From NCBI GenBank assembly GCA_024336345.1, contig JANFOG010000002.1, positions 2,728,001 through 2,792,000 of the forward strand: DNA of 64,000 nt, written 5' to 3'. The translations under genes were made by a program, and so were the position numbers. A model generated the notes under the pieces. That model did no database searches and was not told the DNA's origin. It was given only the letters and a program-made list of their open reading frames with translations. Source of the DNA: Mariannaea sp. PMI_226 (taxonomy: Eukaryota; Ascomycota; Sordariomycetes; Hypocreales; Nectriaceae). Shown piece by piece: positions 22,260 to 33,491 of the stretch. Each line of letters opens with the position of its first letter. Positions within the stretch are counted from its first letter, which is position 1.

Positions 22260-24044
22260 ATGAGATTATTGAACGTCGACTCCCTGGAACTGGAAGTGTT
22301 TTCCGGCAACGATGTGCCGGAGTACGCCATATTATCTCACACCTGGGGAAAGGATGAGGCGATACTGAAGGACATCCAGAACTGCAGCCATGGTGAACTA
22401 CAAAGCCTTGGGCGATATAAGAAGCTACGGGGAAGTTGTAAGATTGCGACCTCTTTTGGACTCAGCTACGTATGGATCGACACCTGCTGCATCGATAAGA
22501 GCAGCAGTGCTGAGCTGTCAGAGGCCATCAACTCCATGTTCCGCTGGTACGCAGAGTCGACAGTTTGTATTGCTTACCTGGAAGACGTCAATGCTTCGAG
22601 CGATCCCGAAGAATCGAGATGGAGCTTCACACACAGCAGGTGGTTCACAAGGGGCTGGACTCTCCAAGAGCTGATTGCGCCGGAGCAGGTAGTGTTTTAC
22701 AGCCAGGCGTGGACTCGGCTTGGTAGCAGGGCCTCACTTAAGGATCACATCCAGCAAGTGACGCGAATTCCAAGCAGGATACTTGACGGCCCTGAGAATC
22801 AACTGAAGCAACGCTGGAGCCGAAGGTTGCAGCAGTTCTCAATCGCCGAGAAGATGAACTGGGCAGCGAAGCGAGAGACCACTCGCCCGGAAGACATCGC
22901 CTATTGTCTGCTCGGCTTGTTCGACATTCATATGCCACTACTATATGGAGAGGGACGGCAAAACGCTTTCAAACGACTGCAAGAGGAAATAATCAAGTCT
23001 ACTGATGATGAATCCATCTTTGCATGGCGCTTGCCCCAACACCGTTGTGAAGGTCGACACTTCTGGGGCCTGTTGGCTGACAGCCCGGCCGCGTTTGAAG
23101 CCGACTATGGCCTGGATGACATCAAGGGCCTGATTCCTACGCGATCCAGGTATGTTTCAACGCGATCCGGGTTCTCAACAGCCATGACAAACAGAGGTTT
23201 GCATCTCGAACTTCGCCTGACGCCGCTCCCGGCTGATAGGTCGGGAACCATCTTCCTGGCTTTTCTAAATTGCGAGTTACGAAGAGGCCAGGGGTCCATA
23301 AACCCGTCTATTCTGCTCCAGAGAACATCCTGGGATAACGAGTCTGCGTTTGTGAGAATCAGACCCGACTTTCTAGTCCTCTCAATGATGAACAAGATAA
23401 TCCTTCCTGATGAACTCCTCGCAACACTTGCAATGGACATGAGGGAGCCTATAACAGAAGCGATTCCACGCCAAATCTTCGTCTCTCACGAAGAACCGGA
23501 GCCCCGATATCTCAAGGGCATCATATTCCACCCTGAAATGAAGGATCCAGATGAGGAGTCTCCCTACGCGATCCAAGTTCGCTCGCGATCACCTACGTGG
23601 CAATTCTTCTATGACCAACACAAGGAACTTTCGGGCCAGGCAGAATGCTATGAGATCAACTTCGACCTCGCCCCGGGTCCTACGGTCGAAGAACTAAAGA
23701 GTCCCAAGCTTCTTGGAGTGCTTGAGCTCGGCTTCAACAGTGTGCACGGGTCTCTACCTGAAGAATCGTGTTTGGTTGTTGGCGTTGAGCCACTGCCACA
23801 TAATCCGTTTGGGACACCGGCATTGTATTACATGCCTTGGTACGCCTTTGAGAGCCAGGCTCATATCGCAAAGGGGGAGTTTGAGGGTGTACTGGATAAG
23901 ACGCGGCGGAAAGACCACGTGAGGCTACTACACGTTGTCAGAGCGTCGATAGGGTCGGAGAGCAAGTATTCGAGTCTATTCTATACTATTTCCCTCCAGA
24001 TAGAAAATATGCAAGTTCAGGAGAGGAGCGTTTTGTGGTTTTAG
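22260..24044 (+). CDS. HET-domain protein (heterokaryon incompatibility family)
   Basis: A single-exon gene of 594 residues starting with MRLLNVDSLELEVF. The HET domain occupies roughly residues 20-160, with its hallmark blocks in order: YAILSHTWG near residue 22, YVWIDTCCIDK near 76, AEST.CIAYLEDV near 102, and RWFTRGWTLQELIAP near 130. The region EDIAYCLLGLFDIHMPLLYGEG is also standard in this family. No NACHT, WD40 or other recognisable C-terminal module follows, so this is the common stand-alone architecture. HET proteins are filamentous ascomycete factors, some of which control cell death after fusion of unlike strains; most copies, including this one, are of unproven role. It lies next to DUF4291 and a transposon in an accessory-looking island. 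Confidence 0.92.
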   Translation: MRLLNVDSLELEVFSGNDVPEYAILSHTWGKDEAILKDIQNCSHGELQSLGRYKKLRGSCKIATSFGLSYVWIDTCCIDKSSSAELSEAINSMFRWYAESTVCIAYLEDVNASSDPEESRWSFTHSRWFTRGWTLQELIAPEQVVFYSQAWTRLGSRASLKDHIQQVTRIPSRILDGPENQLKQRWSRRLQQFSIAEKMNWAAKRETTRPEDIAYCLLGLFDIHMPLLYGEGRQNAFKRLQEEIIKSTDDESIFAWRLPQHRCEGRHFWGLLADSPAAFEADYGLDDIKGLIPTRSRYVSTRSGFSTAMTNRGLHLELRLTPLPADRSGTIFLAFLNCELRRGQGSINPSILLQRTSWDNESAFVRIRPDFLVLSMMNKIILPDELLATLAMDMREPITEAIPRQIFVSHEEPEPRYLKGIIFHPEMKDPDEESPYAIQVRSRSPTWQFFYDQHKELSGQAECYEINFDLAPGPTVEELKSPKLLGVLELGFNSVHGSLPEESCLVVGVEPLPHNPFGTPALYYMPWYAFESQAHIAKGEFEGVLDKTRRKDHVRLLHVVRASIGSESKYSSLFYTISLQIENMQVQERSVLWF

Positions 24045-24564
24045 TAGGAGATGGACACGTATCAATCCGACATGGAGCAGACATCTAATCCCTTGGACGT
24101 TTCCCGTTCTTGATTGTTGCAGCCGGTGAGTCTTCACTCTACATATAGTGATACCAACCTCGCTTCGATGAAATTGGGCCCGGCACTGATGGATGGCGTA
24201 CAAAATACGGCTGTCCGCATCCTCACGCGAGGAAAACGTCAGGCCCCAGGCCCCGCACATTATAGATGCCTCATGACCCAACTCTTCCATTCTCGGGGCT
24301 TGCTGAGGGAAATTCGGATGGAACGATAAAAGTTCAATAAAATAAGCTGTATGGTTCCTCTAATTGTTCGAATAATTCGTACATGGCGGGTTGCTCACAC
24401 GCCCACGCTTAATAATTACCAGTCAATTGGGCAAGTATCTGCTTCCCGTGACAAGGTGCCATGCTGAGGCATTCCTTCAAAATACAATGCCGACCCAAAT
24501 TCAAAATCGATAAAGTGCCAGAACGCCCGATTCGTCTTCGTGCTCCAACCGCAGATGGATTCGT
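24045..24564. other. Intergenic region between convergent genes
   Basis: It lies between the stop of the HET gene (+) and the stop of the V-ATPase f gene (-) and should contain both 3' UTRs. I see no gene. Confidence 0.5.
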
Positions 24565-24978
24565 TTACAAGGCGATCGCGCCCCTCCGGCTCTCTCGGGC
24601 GTGCAAGAGTCCCTGGATGCCGCAAAAGATAAAAAAGCCCTACGAAGTATCAGTTAGTGATGTCCATGGTATATGTTATCGATGGCACGGTGAGTTCGAT
24701 CGCGTAGAGACGGTGGAAGGCGTACAATGTAGACGAAGACGGCAGTGAAGATGGTGCCAGCCACAGCTTTGCCGTCTTCAGGATCCTCCCTGCCGCCGAC
24801 AAACTCTTCGTGGCCGCTACGATATACGAGAGCGAGGACGGTAAGAATGACGATGGCGAAAACGGAGAGAACGGTGCTGGATGGAGCTCGTTAGCTGCGT
24901 CATTGCATGGAAGCTAGGACGTGTCGGATTTTAGACGAACCATGACCATGCGTTGAAGGCGCTGACGATTGGCTTCAT
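24565..24978 (-). CDS. V-ATPase Vo subunit f (RNAseK / YPR170W-B homologue)
   Basis: Three small exons on the minus strand: 24978-24941, 24876-24726 and 24639-24565, giving 87 residues. The first intron has donor gttcgt, branch gctaac and acceptor atccag. The second has donor gtacgc, branch actaac and acceptor cgtag. Frame closes exactly. The protein begins MKPIVSAFNAWSCTVLSVFA. It has a first membrane segment, a conserved loop with HEEFVGG, EDPEDG and AVAGT, then a second membrane segment with FFIFCGIQGLL and a basic tail. This matches yeast YPR170W-B (85 residues), subunit f of the vacuolar proton pump membrane sector, related to animal ribonuclease kappa. It would sit in the vacuolar membrane beside the c-ring. 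No single exon is long enough to stand out in a frame scan. Confidence 0.87.
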
Positions 24979-27075
24979 GATGGGCGAGGAGCTGAATGAG
25001 GTTTCGATATAGCAAGCAGTCGGGAGTGGGCGTGTTCGGTAGAGATGAATACCAAGGGACATACGTTGGAGATTGATGGCGAGTACTGATGGAGCTAGGT
25101 CCCTGCCTTGGGGTGTTGCTCTTGCTCCCTCGCGTTATCGATCAGCCAGGCATTTTCTTGCCTCACTGATAAGGCTATCAAGCTGCGCCACATTTCTCTT
25201 GGCGGCTCACATTATCATACGCCACATTCTCACTCAAACTTCAATGAGTGAAGAGCAAAATCATCCAAAGAAAACAAGAAAAAAAAGTGAAGAAGAGAAA
25301 AAGAAAGAACGTTCTGAATCGACACCCATCCAATAGTAGCTCATGAGGGAATTGGGCTTGGTAGATTACACACACTGTTTTCACGAAGCACGCAGCAAGA
25401 TGGTGTGGTGCAGCAGGTGCCCAGGTGGATAGCCTCACCCATTTCTCCATGTATTCCATGTCTCTTGTTTATGAAAATAGGAGCGAGACAAGATTTGTTT
25501 GCTAACGAGTTCCTATGATTGGGTTTCCCTTTTGAGCGAATCTCAATACAGATCTGGTATAGAATGAAATATCAATTTAAAAATGAAAAAAATCCAAGGC
25601 CATAGCTTCCAAGCACTATTCATAGAACTTAATACGTAGATCGCATATCAGTGTTTGGCGCGGAATACAAGACATCAAGACAAACCTCTTTGAGAAATTT
25701 TCAAGGGAACACGATACAAAATGAAACGAAACGAAACGAAAGTAACCGACTCTCCCCATGAATATTAACGTGACTCTTGATCCCCTATGACAATTCGATC
25801 AATTCGGTTCATATGTTCTGATGTGTACGACTGGTGAGGGTCACCTCGTCAATATCGTTCAGCAAGGGGTTAGCAGGCCGTCACTGCGTAAAGACATTAG
25901 AGCGCCCGAGAAAGGAAAAAATAAATAAAACATCTTTCTATATTTTATATGCATAACCTTAGCCTGGCATTAAAGATATTACTTCGCTTGCGTAATTCTG
26001 TTCCACGTTGTGCAACATCGGGACAATCCATTCCTAGGTCTTCCCTTGGACAAGACGAGTGACTAGGTAGGTGCTGCTTGGGAGGTTGCACAGCACGGAG
26101 CAACGACTAGTACCAAGGAGCATCAAGACTGTTGCTTCAAGTCTATGATAAATGATGAATGATAATTGAGACCCAGCGCTACTTTAAGCTTACTATTCTG
26201 GATGCACTGCCTCAATCCCTTGCAGCTCTTTAGCGACGCAGCTCTCGGCGGCTGGCCAAAAATAAAAGTGATTGCAAGCGCTTACGCGCCCACGCAAGTC
26301 CGATAGGAAGGAAATTGTCGCTGTGAACAGCTGTGAAACCTTGGCTTTGACGCATGACGGGTCGTGCTCCCAGCTACTGCGGCCAGTGACCAACCAAAAG
26401 CTAATCGTGGAGCGATCGACGCGGGCAGATCACTGCCTCCTCCCCGCGCTTGTGCCGTTACCTTGTGTTCACTCTGACTTTTGTTTCGAAACAGACAAGA
26501 GTCTCGATCGGCTAGAGCAGTTGTTGTTGAGAGCCAAGATGCACGTCCACCCAGCCACGCATTGTATCACAATGCGTTGTTTGGCCGAGCTAAGATTTGG
26601 TTGGGAGTTGGCTTCCAAGTTGCTTGCGATGTGGGCCTTGGCAATGTGATTTGATGTGATGTGTGATGAGATGAGATGAGGGAGAGCTGTTTGGGTGAAT
26701 ATAAAAATTCAATATTGCATCGTCTCATTTTTCAGCTGCCAGTTGCCCAGCACTCCCTTTTTCCTTTTCAACCGCCGATCTCGCCCCCTGTTCTTTCTCT
26801 TTATTTATACAGTCTGACTACTCGCTCTTCTATCTATTTCAAACCTGTTTATCTAGATATCTGCCTGTACTACCTCTCTAGAACTGAGCGGGTTTGACCA
26901 AGACACTGCGAGATCAGTTCTTGCCCAATTTCTTCTTCGCTCTCACGTTTCCTCACTCCGACATTTTTGATTCCTTCCCGAGCTGCAATCAATCAACGAC
27001 CCACGCCTCAACAAATTGTACTCAGTTGCGCATCCGACACTTTCTCCATCGCACATCTCCTTCCACTCGCCCAGC
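24979..27075. other. 2.1 kb gene-free stretch between divergent genes
   Basis: It separates the V-ATPase f gene (-) from the SOD gene (+) and should contain both promoters. An ACGAA repeat lies near 25,720-25,741. The last 300 bases are C/T-rich, consistent with the SOD gene leader. Open frames such as 26,272-26,649 show no family resemblance. Confidence 0.55.
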
Positions 27076-27884
27076 ATGAGAACTTCCATTTCCATTGCTG
27101 CTGTTACAGCTATTTTCTTCGGCCAGGTTGCTAGCCAAGATGCCGAGCCCGTCACCGATAACCCTGTGGGAGTCACCTACAAGGCTGTTCTTCCAAGCGA
27201 ACCATTCTTCAAGTACTCGGGGCTTGAAGGCAACGTCAAGGGCTACGTCTCCGCCACAGCCAATAGAGATGGAAATGGTGTTGACTTCTCTGTTGCATTC
27301 TCGAATCTGCCCAAAGAAGGTGGACCTTTCCGTGAGTTCCCTTATTTTCACACATGACTAGGAGACGCCTACTAAGATTTGGGACAGTCTATCATCTTCA
27401 TGTTGCTCCTGTCCCAGCTGATGGCAACTGCACTCAGACTCTCGCACATCTAGATCCCTATGAGCGCGGCGAGGCCACCCCTTGCGATAGTAGCGAGCCA
27501 CAGAGCTGCCAGGTAGGAGATCTTAGCGGAAAGTACGGTACCATCCAATCCGACCCTTTCAAGGCCTTCTACTTGGATCAATACGCATCAACCAAACAAG
27601 GTATCGGTGCCTTCTTTGGAAACCGCTCCATCGTTATACATTATGCCAACAAAACTCGACTCACCTGTGCCAACTTTGTTCAGGTCGGCACTGCACCACC
27701 TGCTTCCAACGTCACTTATGCTCCTCCTCCTCCTTCCACGCCTCCTGCTCAAACCGACAGCAAGGCCTCATCGACTCCTTTGTCGACTCCTTCTTCAATC
27801 ATTATCCCGTCTGAGGCCTCTTCAAGAGGATTGTCGGTCTCTCTTCTGCTGGCTGGTGTTTTCGTCGCATTCGCTGCTCTGTGA
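27076..27884 (+). CDS. GPI-anchored, copper-only-type superoxide dismutase
   Basis: Exons are 27076-27331 and 27388-27884, giving 250 residues. The intron has donor gtgagt, branch ctactaag and acceptor gacag, and joins within a Leu codon. A signal peptide (MRTSISIAAVTAIFFGQVAS) is followed by a Cu/Zn-SOD fold. Likely copper ligands are His88 and His90 (YHLHVAP), His106 (LAHLDPY) and His170 (IVIHYANK), with the active-site Arg at 176. The zinc-site histidines of SOD1 are not apparent, as in the Candida Sod4-6 group of extracellular copper-only SODs. CQVGDLSGK is also shared with that group. A Ser/Thr/Pro-rich stalk and a C-terminal hydrophobic segment (GLSVSLLLAGVFVAFAAL) indicate GPI anchoring at the cell surface. 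The expected role is dismutation of superoxide outside the cell. Confidence 0.9.
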
Positions 27885-30800
27885 TGTGGCTTTTGTCTAG
27901 AGTATACTGGGTTTAAAAGAAGAAACTGAAAGCACCATGGTGTGCTAGTTTATTGATACCAAATGATATAATGAGAGCGTGTATGTGGGTTCCACTGGAT
28001 AGGCTCAGGACGGTTAGGAAGAATTCACGGTTTATTAATGTATGAATTAGAAAGACGGTTTGGATTCCGTGGAATCAATAGCCTGCCTGGCTCGATGGAT
28101 TGCTAGTTCGGCTGTCCGCAGCATCTCGACCTCTCCTCAGGTGAGGTTTGGCCCAAGTAAGGGCATAAAATCAGAGAAGTTAAAACATTATGTTGGTGCT
28201 GTGCTATTCCCTCTATACCATATTGTGTTTTGAACTCGAAGTATGAATGAATCGCCAAGAAATGCCGGGGTGGGCCTCGTTGAAGCCTTCAGAGCAGTAC
28301 TGCTGATGCAACCGAGCAATCCGATCATAGAGTCAGGTTATTGCATTGAAACAGGCCATTTTCGATCAAAGTATCGCCGTATACGAAGCTTGCGAAGTCG
28401 AAAGAGATGTCGAGGTAGCTAAAACTATGTCTCCGCGGCCCATTATGACCACTTTGGATGATTCCTTTGGAACAACCCAGACTGTTTAGTATTGAAGTTT
28501 CGGCTCGGTCAGTTCCGGATAGCAAATCAGAGCCGAGTTTTCTGCCGCTCATCTTCTCATTTAAAGCAGACAGCTCATTTACTCTCATCTTGGCTTTCTT
28601 TTTCCTTACACTTGCTACACCCACTCCCAATCCTTGGAGTGTAGTGTATGAAGTATGTTAATGAGGTCAACTGAGCTTGTGATTGGAAGAGAGCGGCCAT
28701 TCTATAGTAGTTCATTCTAAATTAAACATAGAATATAACCTAAAATAGTATCTCTCGTATCTGCTCCTATAGGAAATCGCCCAGGGGCCTTGATTGAAAG
28801 TCACCTTACCTACCAACCTAAGCGTCAACACTACCGCTAAAATATGGAAGGGTACCTTTTGATCCTGGTCCACGGTAAACTCTGCCTAACTCGGCAACGC
28901 ATCACGGCACTTCAAACCCACCCGTAGAGCAGAATTTCCTACGTACTGGAGGTTGTCAAAACTGTTAAGCTTCAAGAAGTTATTCTCAGCCCCTTTCGTA
29001 ACCGGCTGGTCGCGTGACCGTTACGGGTGCGAACCGTTAACATGATAGCACGTTGTTGGTATTTTCACTTTTGATGCTACTGAAAGTCGGCGACAGACAA
29101 AGAACGAACTGGTAACCTGAAACTGCCTTGAGCAAGGGAATTTTCGGTTATCATGCATATATCTCCTGCCAAGGACTTTATTCAGGCCATCGCTTTAGCA
29201 TTCTGCTTCGAATAAAGGTAGGGTACAGAAATAAGAGGGTGACGAAATTGGAAACAGGCAACAAAATAAACCCAATTGGATTTTGCGTTTGAAGATGCGA
29301 TGGGCTTTTGCTGAGAAGACCATTGTCTTTTTATTTTTTTTTATTTTAATTATCTTGATTGACTTTGAAATTGTGTAACTTCAGGCAGCAGCATCTAATT
29401 CACATTGCCATGTTGCTCGGGACCGAGATGACAGCAACGGCTTACATCCCGTTAGGTATTGTATTCAGGTGTGTTTATGCTTCTTCTTTGCTGACTACTT
29501 TGAAGGCTATCCTTGACCGACGACTAGACTTGGCATCAATCGAATGCAGATCTCCGCGGAACATAGAACTAATCTGGGGCAGATAACTCTCTTTGTTGGG
29601 CCCCCCTTCCCGTGCGGTAACTAGGTCGCCTTACAATACTTACCTCAGGCAAACGGACGCTAAAATCAAGCGATTTATTTGAGACGTACATAGTACCAGA
29701 GTTATAGCAGTAGTGGAAGTTAGAAGGCTTGGGTTAGGGGAGGCTTGGTTGCTTGCGCCGGTTACTGTTAACAAACGTAAAAAGAGTTATTAGTCCAGAC
29801 TGGCTTGGGGGGCAGCAGGTTCTGTCCCAATGCTCGAAGACTCCACAACTCCCGTCCTTAAGGTACCCAGTCCGTACTTCACTTGAGCCTAGCGGACTTG
29901 ATGGGAACTTCAGCCACAGTACAGATTATGGCCCCTGCAGATTGCAAAGCACGACATTAACTTCTTCATCTAGTCAGCCACGCCGAAGCGTGGAGATTGT
30001 GTAAGTGCAAGGCGCTTGCAATCATCGGCGACTAGGGGGACAGGAGGCACTTCAGCAGTCAGCACTATACAGTGCATCGAGTAGATCGCCGATAATTCAT
30101 CCTACAAACCTCCATTCAGTCTTACATAGGCACCTGCCCAACTTGGCTGCTCGCCGAAACAAGCTCGGGTTCTTATCTGCATACATAGTATGCCCGATGT
30201 GCCGCAACAAACGGTCCCCGATCGAGGCTGATGAGCAACAGCTTCCCTTCCCTTTGTTGCAACGTCTTTTCTGAAGTGGGTAGGTAGATAACTTGTGTGG
30301 TGAAATTTTATCTACCGTATCCGCTTAGAGCTCGGTACTTGTCCAGTATGGTAAAATACCCTAGTAAGTACCGTGTTTTTTGTATGGTTTCTTGACTCCC
30401 CCCATGTAGACTGGTGTCGGAATAGGAACGAAAAACGAGCATCAATATCCCACCTTTGGTTCCACCAAGAACGTATTTGGAAGATTGTCCGTACTGTACC
30501 TAAGTACCTACAGACCCTGATGATGCTACCGCCTTACCTTATAAACAAAAAAACTTCGCTTTTTTAATGTTCTTTTTTTTTTTAGTGCAATTCACTCCAT
30601 GCACCGTCCCGTGGCTGTGAAACTTCTGACCTGCTTGCACAAACCACGTTGGCCAAGTACCTAGGTACATAGTCCCCATTCTACAATTTTGGTTAAAGTA
30701 GGCGGCAGGTACCTGGTAGCCTTGCTAACTAGGCCCGATCCCGCCATGCATGGACGGATTTCTTAGTAGTTAGTGTTCAGCCCTCTGGGGACAAACTCGG

Positions 30801-31804
30801 AGATCTAGACTTACATCCTCCGTCAGCTTTGGGGTAGATCCCTGGGCCAGCCAAGGCTCCCTGCACTGCCCTGTCCAGCTCCAGGCCAGTGCCCAACTAT
30901 AACGTAAGTCAACTAACCATAAATCAAGTCTGTAGGGTCGTCGGCCTCTTCGTCCAGCTGGAGTCGCCGTTGGTGCGTGCCGACGAGCCGGTACGTGGCT
31001 AGTCTTGGACGCACGCCAGCTGTCTCTTTAGATTGGTTGATCAAGTTCAGCTGCTCCTCCTCAGTGTGTAAAATCGGCTTGTCAATTAACCTTCAATAGC
31101 CCCTTTCCTTTTGTCTTCTTCTCTTTTCCTTTTCTTCTTCACTCATTATAAGGATATAAAAACCCCAAGCACAACAAGCAGGCCAACTCGATGTGCCTCA
31201 ACCTGGGTCATCGACAAGCTCTCATGACCAATTTCGTTGATGGAATACTTTAACTCGGCTCTTGCACATTTTCTCAATCCCCCCAGATACCTATCTACAG
31301 GCATCACTTGGCTAAATTCAGCCCTGCCCGGCCCCCACTCAACTATTTGTTTGTCCTAAACCGCATTCGCTCGCTCCCTCACTGGACTCCCACACTGCAG
31401 CGGATCGCCAGTTGGCGTGTGAGACCTTACATTCTGCAAGACGTCACAATCGTCCTGGATGCCTTCTTCACTATTGGTACGTTTCATCACAAATCCCTGA
31501 GTGGCAAGGTACATCGCCGTTGCCCTCTCACATGTCCCCGTGACCAACAGTTCCACCACGTTTTCACATAAAAGTGCACCTTTCCCAGCCAAGATGTAGG
31601 TATAAGCTACGTGCTAACCTACTCTGCTGCACGTTTCTTGATGCATGTTTCTTGTTGTACATTGTTAGGGCGTGGTTTCCACGTGTTACATAACTGTTGC
31701 CCAAAGCCCAAAAGCCACTGCTGACTTCCAGAACTTGGAACCTGCAGCTGGAAGCCTCGGCGCTGCCTCCCAGACCGAGACGGTCACTGACAAGAACTTC
31801 AATC
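27885..31804. other. 3.9 kb gene-free stretch
   Basis: No supported gene was found. The frames present are short and without family resemblance. The stretch contains a perfect 12-base palindrome GTACCTAGGTAC at 30,657-30,668 and related words near 30,709. From about 31,080 a C/T-rich run with TATAAAA (about 31,154) may begin the promoter of the downstream aminotransferase gene. Confidence 0.5.
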
Positions 31805-33491
31805 ATGGAATACAATTCAGCCGTGGATAAGCTCCGCGAGGATGAATATCCCATGCTAGCCCAAGGTATATTTGAACCCCGGCTCCATATCTCCATCGTA
31901 TACTTGATTCTCACCCGCCTTCTCCTTTAGGGGCCTATCTTGATCATGGAGGTGCAACTATTTATGCTCGGTCCCTCGTCGATAAGTTCTCTCGGGCCAT
32001 GATGGAAAACCTCTGGGGCAACCCACACTCTGAAAATCTCCCGGCCAGGTTATCTGGAGACATGGTTGATGGTGTTCGAGCCAAGGCCTTGGAGTTTCTA
32101 GGTGCCGACTCAGAGCATTTTGATCTTGTCTTCGTTCAGAATGCCACTGCCGCTATCAAACTCGTTGCCGACGCCTTCCGTGATCTTGGAGAGAAGACAT
32201 CGTCAAGGAGTTTCTGGTACGGCTACCACCGAGAAGCGCACACAAGTGTGATTGGAGTCCGAGAATTCTGCGGCGGGGATTATCATTGCTTCGAGGATGA
32301 CTGCCAGGTTGAGCGTTGGCTGGATCGTCCTTTGAACAGCAGAATTTGTAGGGGGAAATCTACCGGACTCGGTCTATTTGCGTATCCCGGCCAATCTAAT
32401 TTGAGCGGACGCCGTCTTCCCAAGGACTGGCTAAGAAGAATTCGAGAGGACCCTCAACTCAGAAACACGTACACCCTCTTTGATGCCGCAGCTCTCGCCA
32501 TGACTAGCCCTCTCCACTCTCTCTTCAAGGACCCTAACGATGCGCCTGATTTTACTTGTCTGTCGTTTTACAAGATGTTTGGCTTCCCTGACCTTGGTGC
32601 CCTGATTGTTCGACGGTCGTCCGGTCATCTACTGAACCTGCGGAAATATTTCGGAGGAGGGACAATTGCACAGCTCTTTCCTCTCAACGGAAATAATCGA
32701 ATTATGAAAAAAACGCCAGGATTAGGCGATCAGTATGCTGCGTGGAACCTTCACGACGGTCTAGAAGATGGGACGCTCCCGTTTCACAATATTCTGGCAT
32801 TAGGACTAGCTATTGATACGCATATCCAACTCTATGGTTCTATGGTACGTAAAAAAAAACAATATTATTTGATAATCTCAGCAGAAATGCATTTCTGACC
32901 CCATAGCAGGACGTCATCTCTCACCACACAAACTACCTTGCTCGTTCGCTGTGTAAGAGCCTCATGGCTATGCACCATCCGAACGGCAACCCCCTCGTAG
33001 AGCTCTATGCCGATGACCCAACTATGTACGGTGATCCCTCGAGACAAGGAGCCACGTTTGCTTTCAACATTATGAGGCAAGACGGAACCTACGTTCCCTG
33101 GACAGAGGTCGAGAAACTTGCCAATGAGGCCCATGTCTTCATCAGAGCTGGAGGCGTTTGTTGTCCAGGAGGCGTGTCGAAGGCTCTCGAGTACGAAGAG
33201 TGGGAATGGAACAGAATGTTCTCTAGTGGGCACGCATGTGGTGCAAACGAGATGGCCATTATTAACAGGCGACCGACGGGCATCGTTCGTGCCAGCCTGG
33301 GGGGCATGACTACCAAGAGTGATATCCAAGCACTGCTTTTGTTTTTACATAACGAGTTCATTGCAGCTGCCACCCCAATCGATATGCCACCGCTTCTGGA
33401 GCCGTCAAGAGAATGTTTTCGACTCCCTGTTCGAGAGATAAAGACAGACAATTACAGTATAACCAGCACTGTCTGTGTGAAGGAGGCGTGA
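31805..33491 (+). CDS. Class V aminotransferase, molybdenum cofactor sulfurase-like
   Basis: Exons are 31805-31865, 31931-32844 and 32910-33491, giving 518 residues. A second acceptor three bases earlier (32907) would add one Gln. The start is the first ATG of the frame; the upstream extension uses TTG. The PLP-dependent fold is seen in YLDHGGATIY near residue 22, NATAAIKLV near 80, the cofactor Lys (about residue 235) in SFYKMFGFPDLGA, and GDQYAAWN. Near the end, RAGGVCCPGG holds a Cys in the position of the persulfide Cys of Moco sulfurases, and ANEMAIINRRPTGIVRASLG is typical of their N-terminal domain. The C-terminal MOSC domain of full-length Moco sulfurase (about 800 residues) is absent. 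It probably acts as a cysteine desulfurase-like enzyme in the cytosol; the acceptor is unknown. Confidence 0.87.

Noticed and set aside
24461..24748. Plus-strand frame of 95 residues
   Set aside because: It is antisense to the V-ATPase f exons, which have family support and proper introns.
26272..26649. Plus-strand frame of 125 residues upstream of the SOD gene
   Set aside because: No family resemblance and no supporting splice or leader signals.
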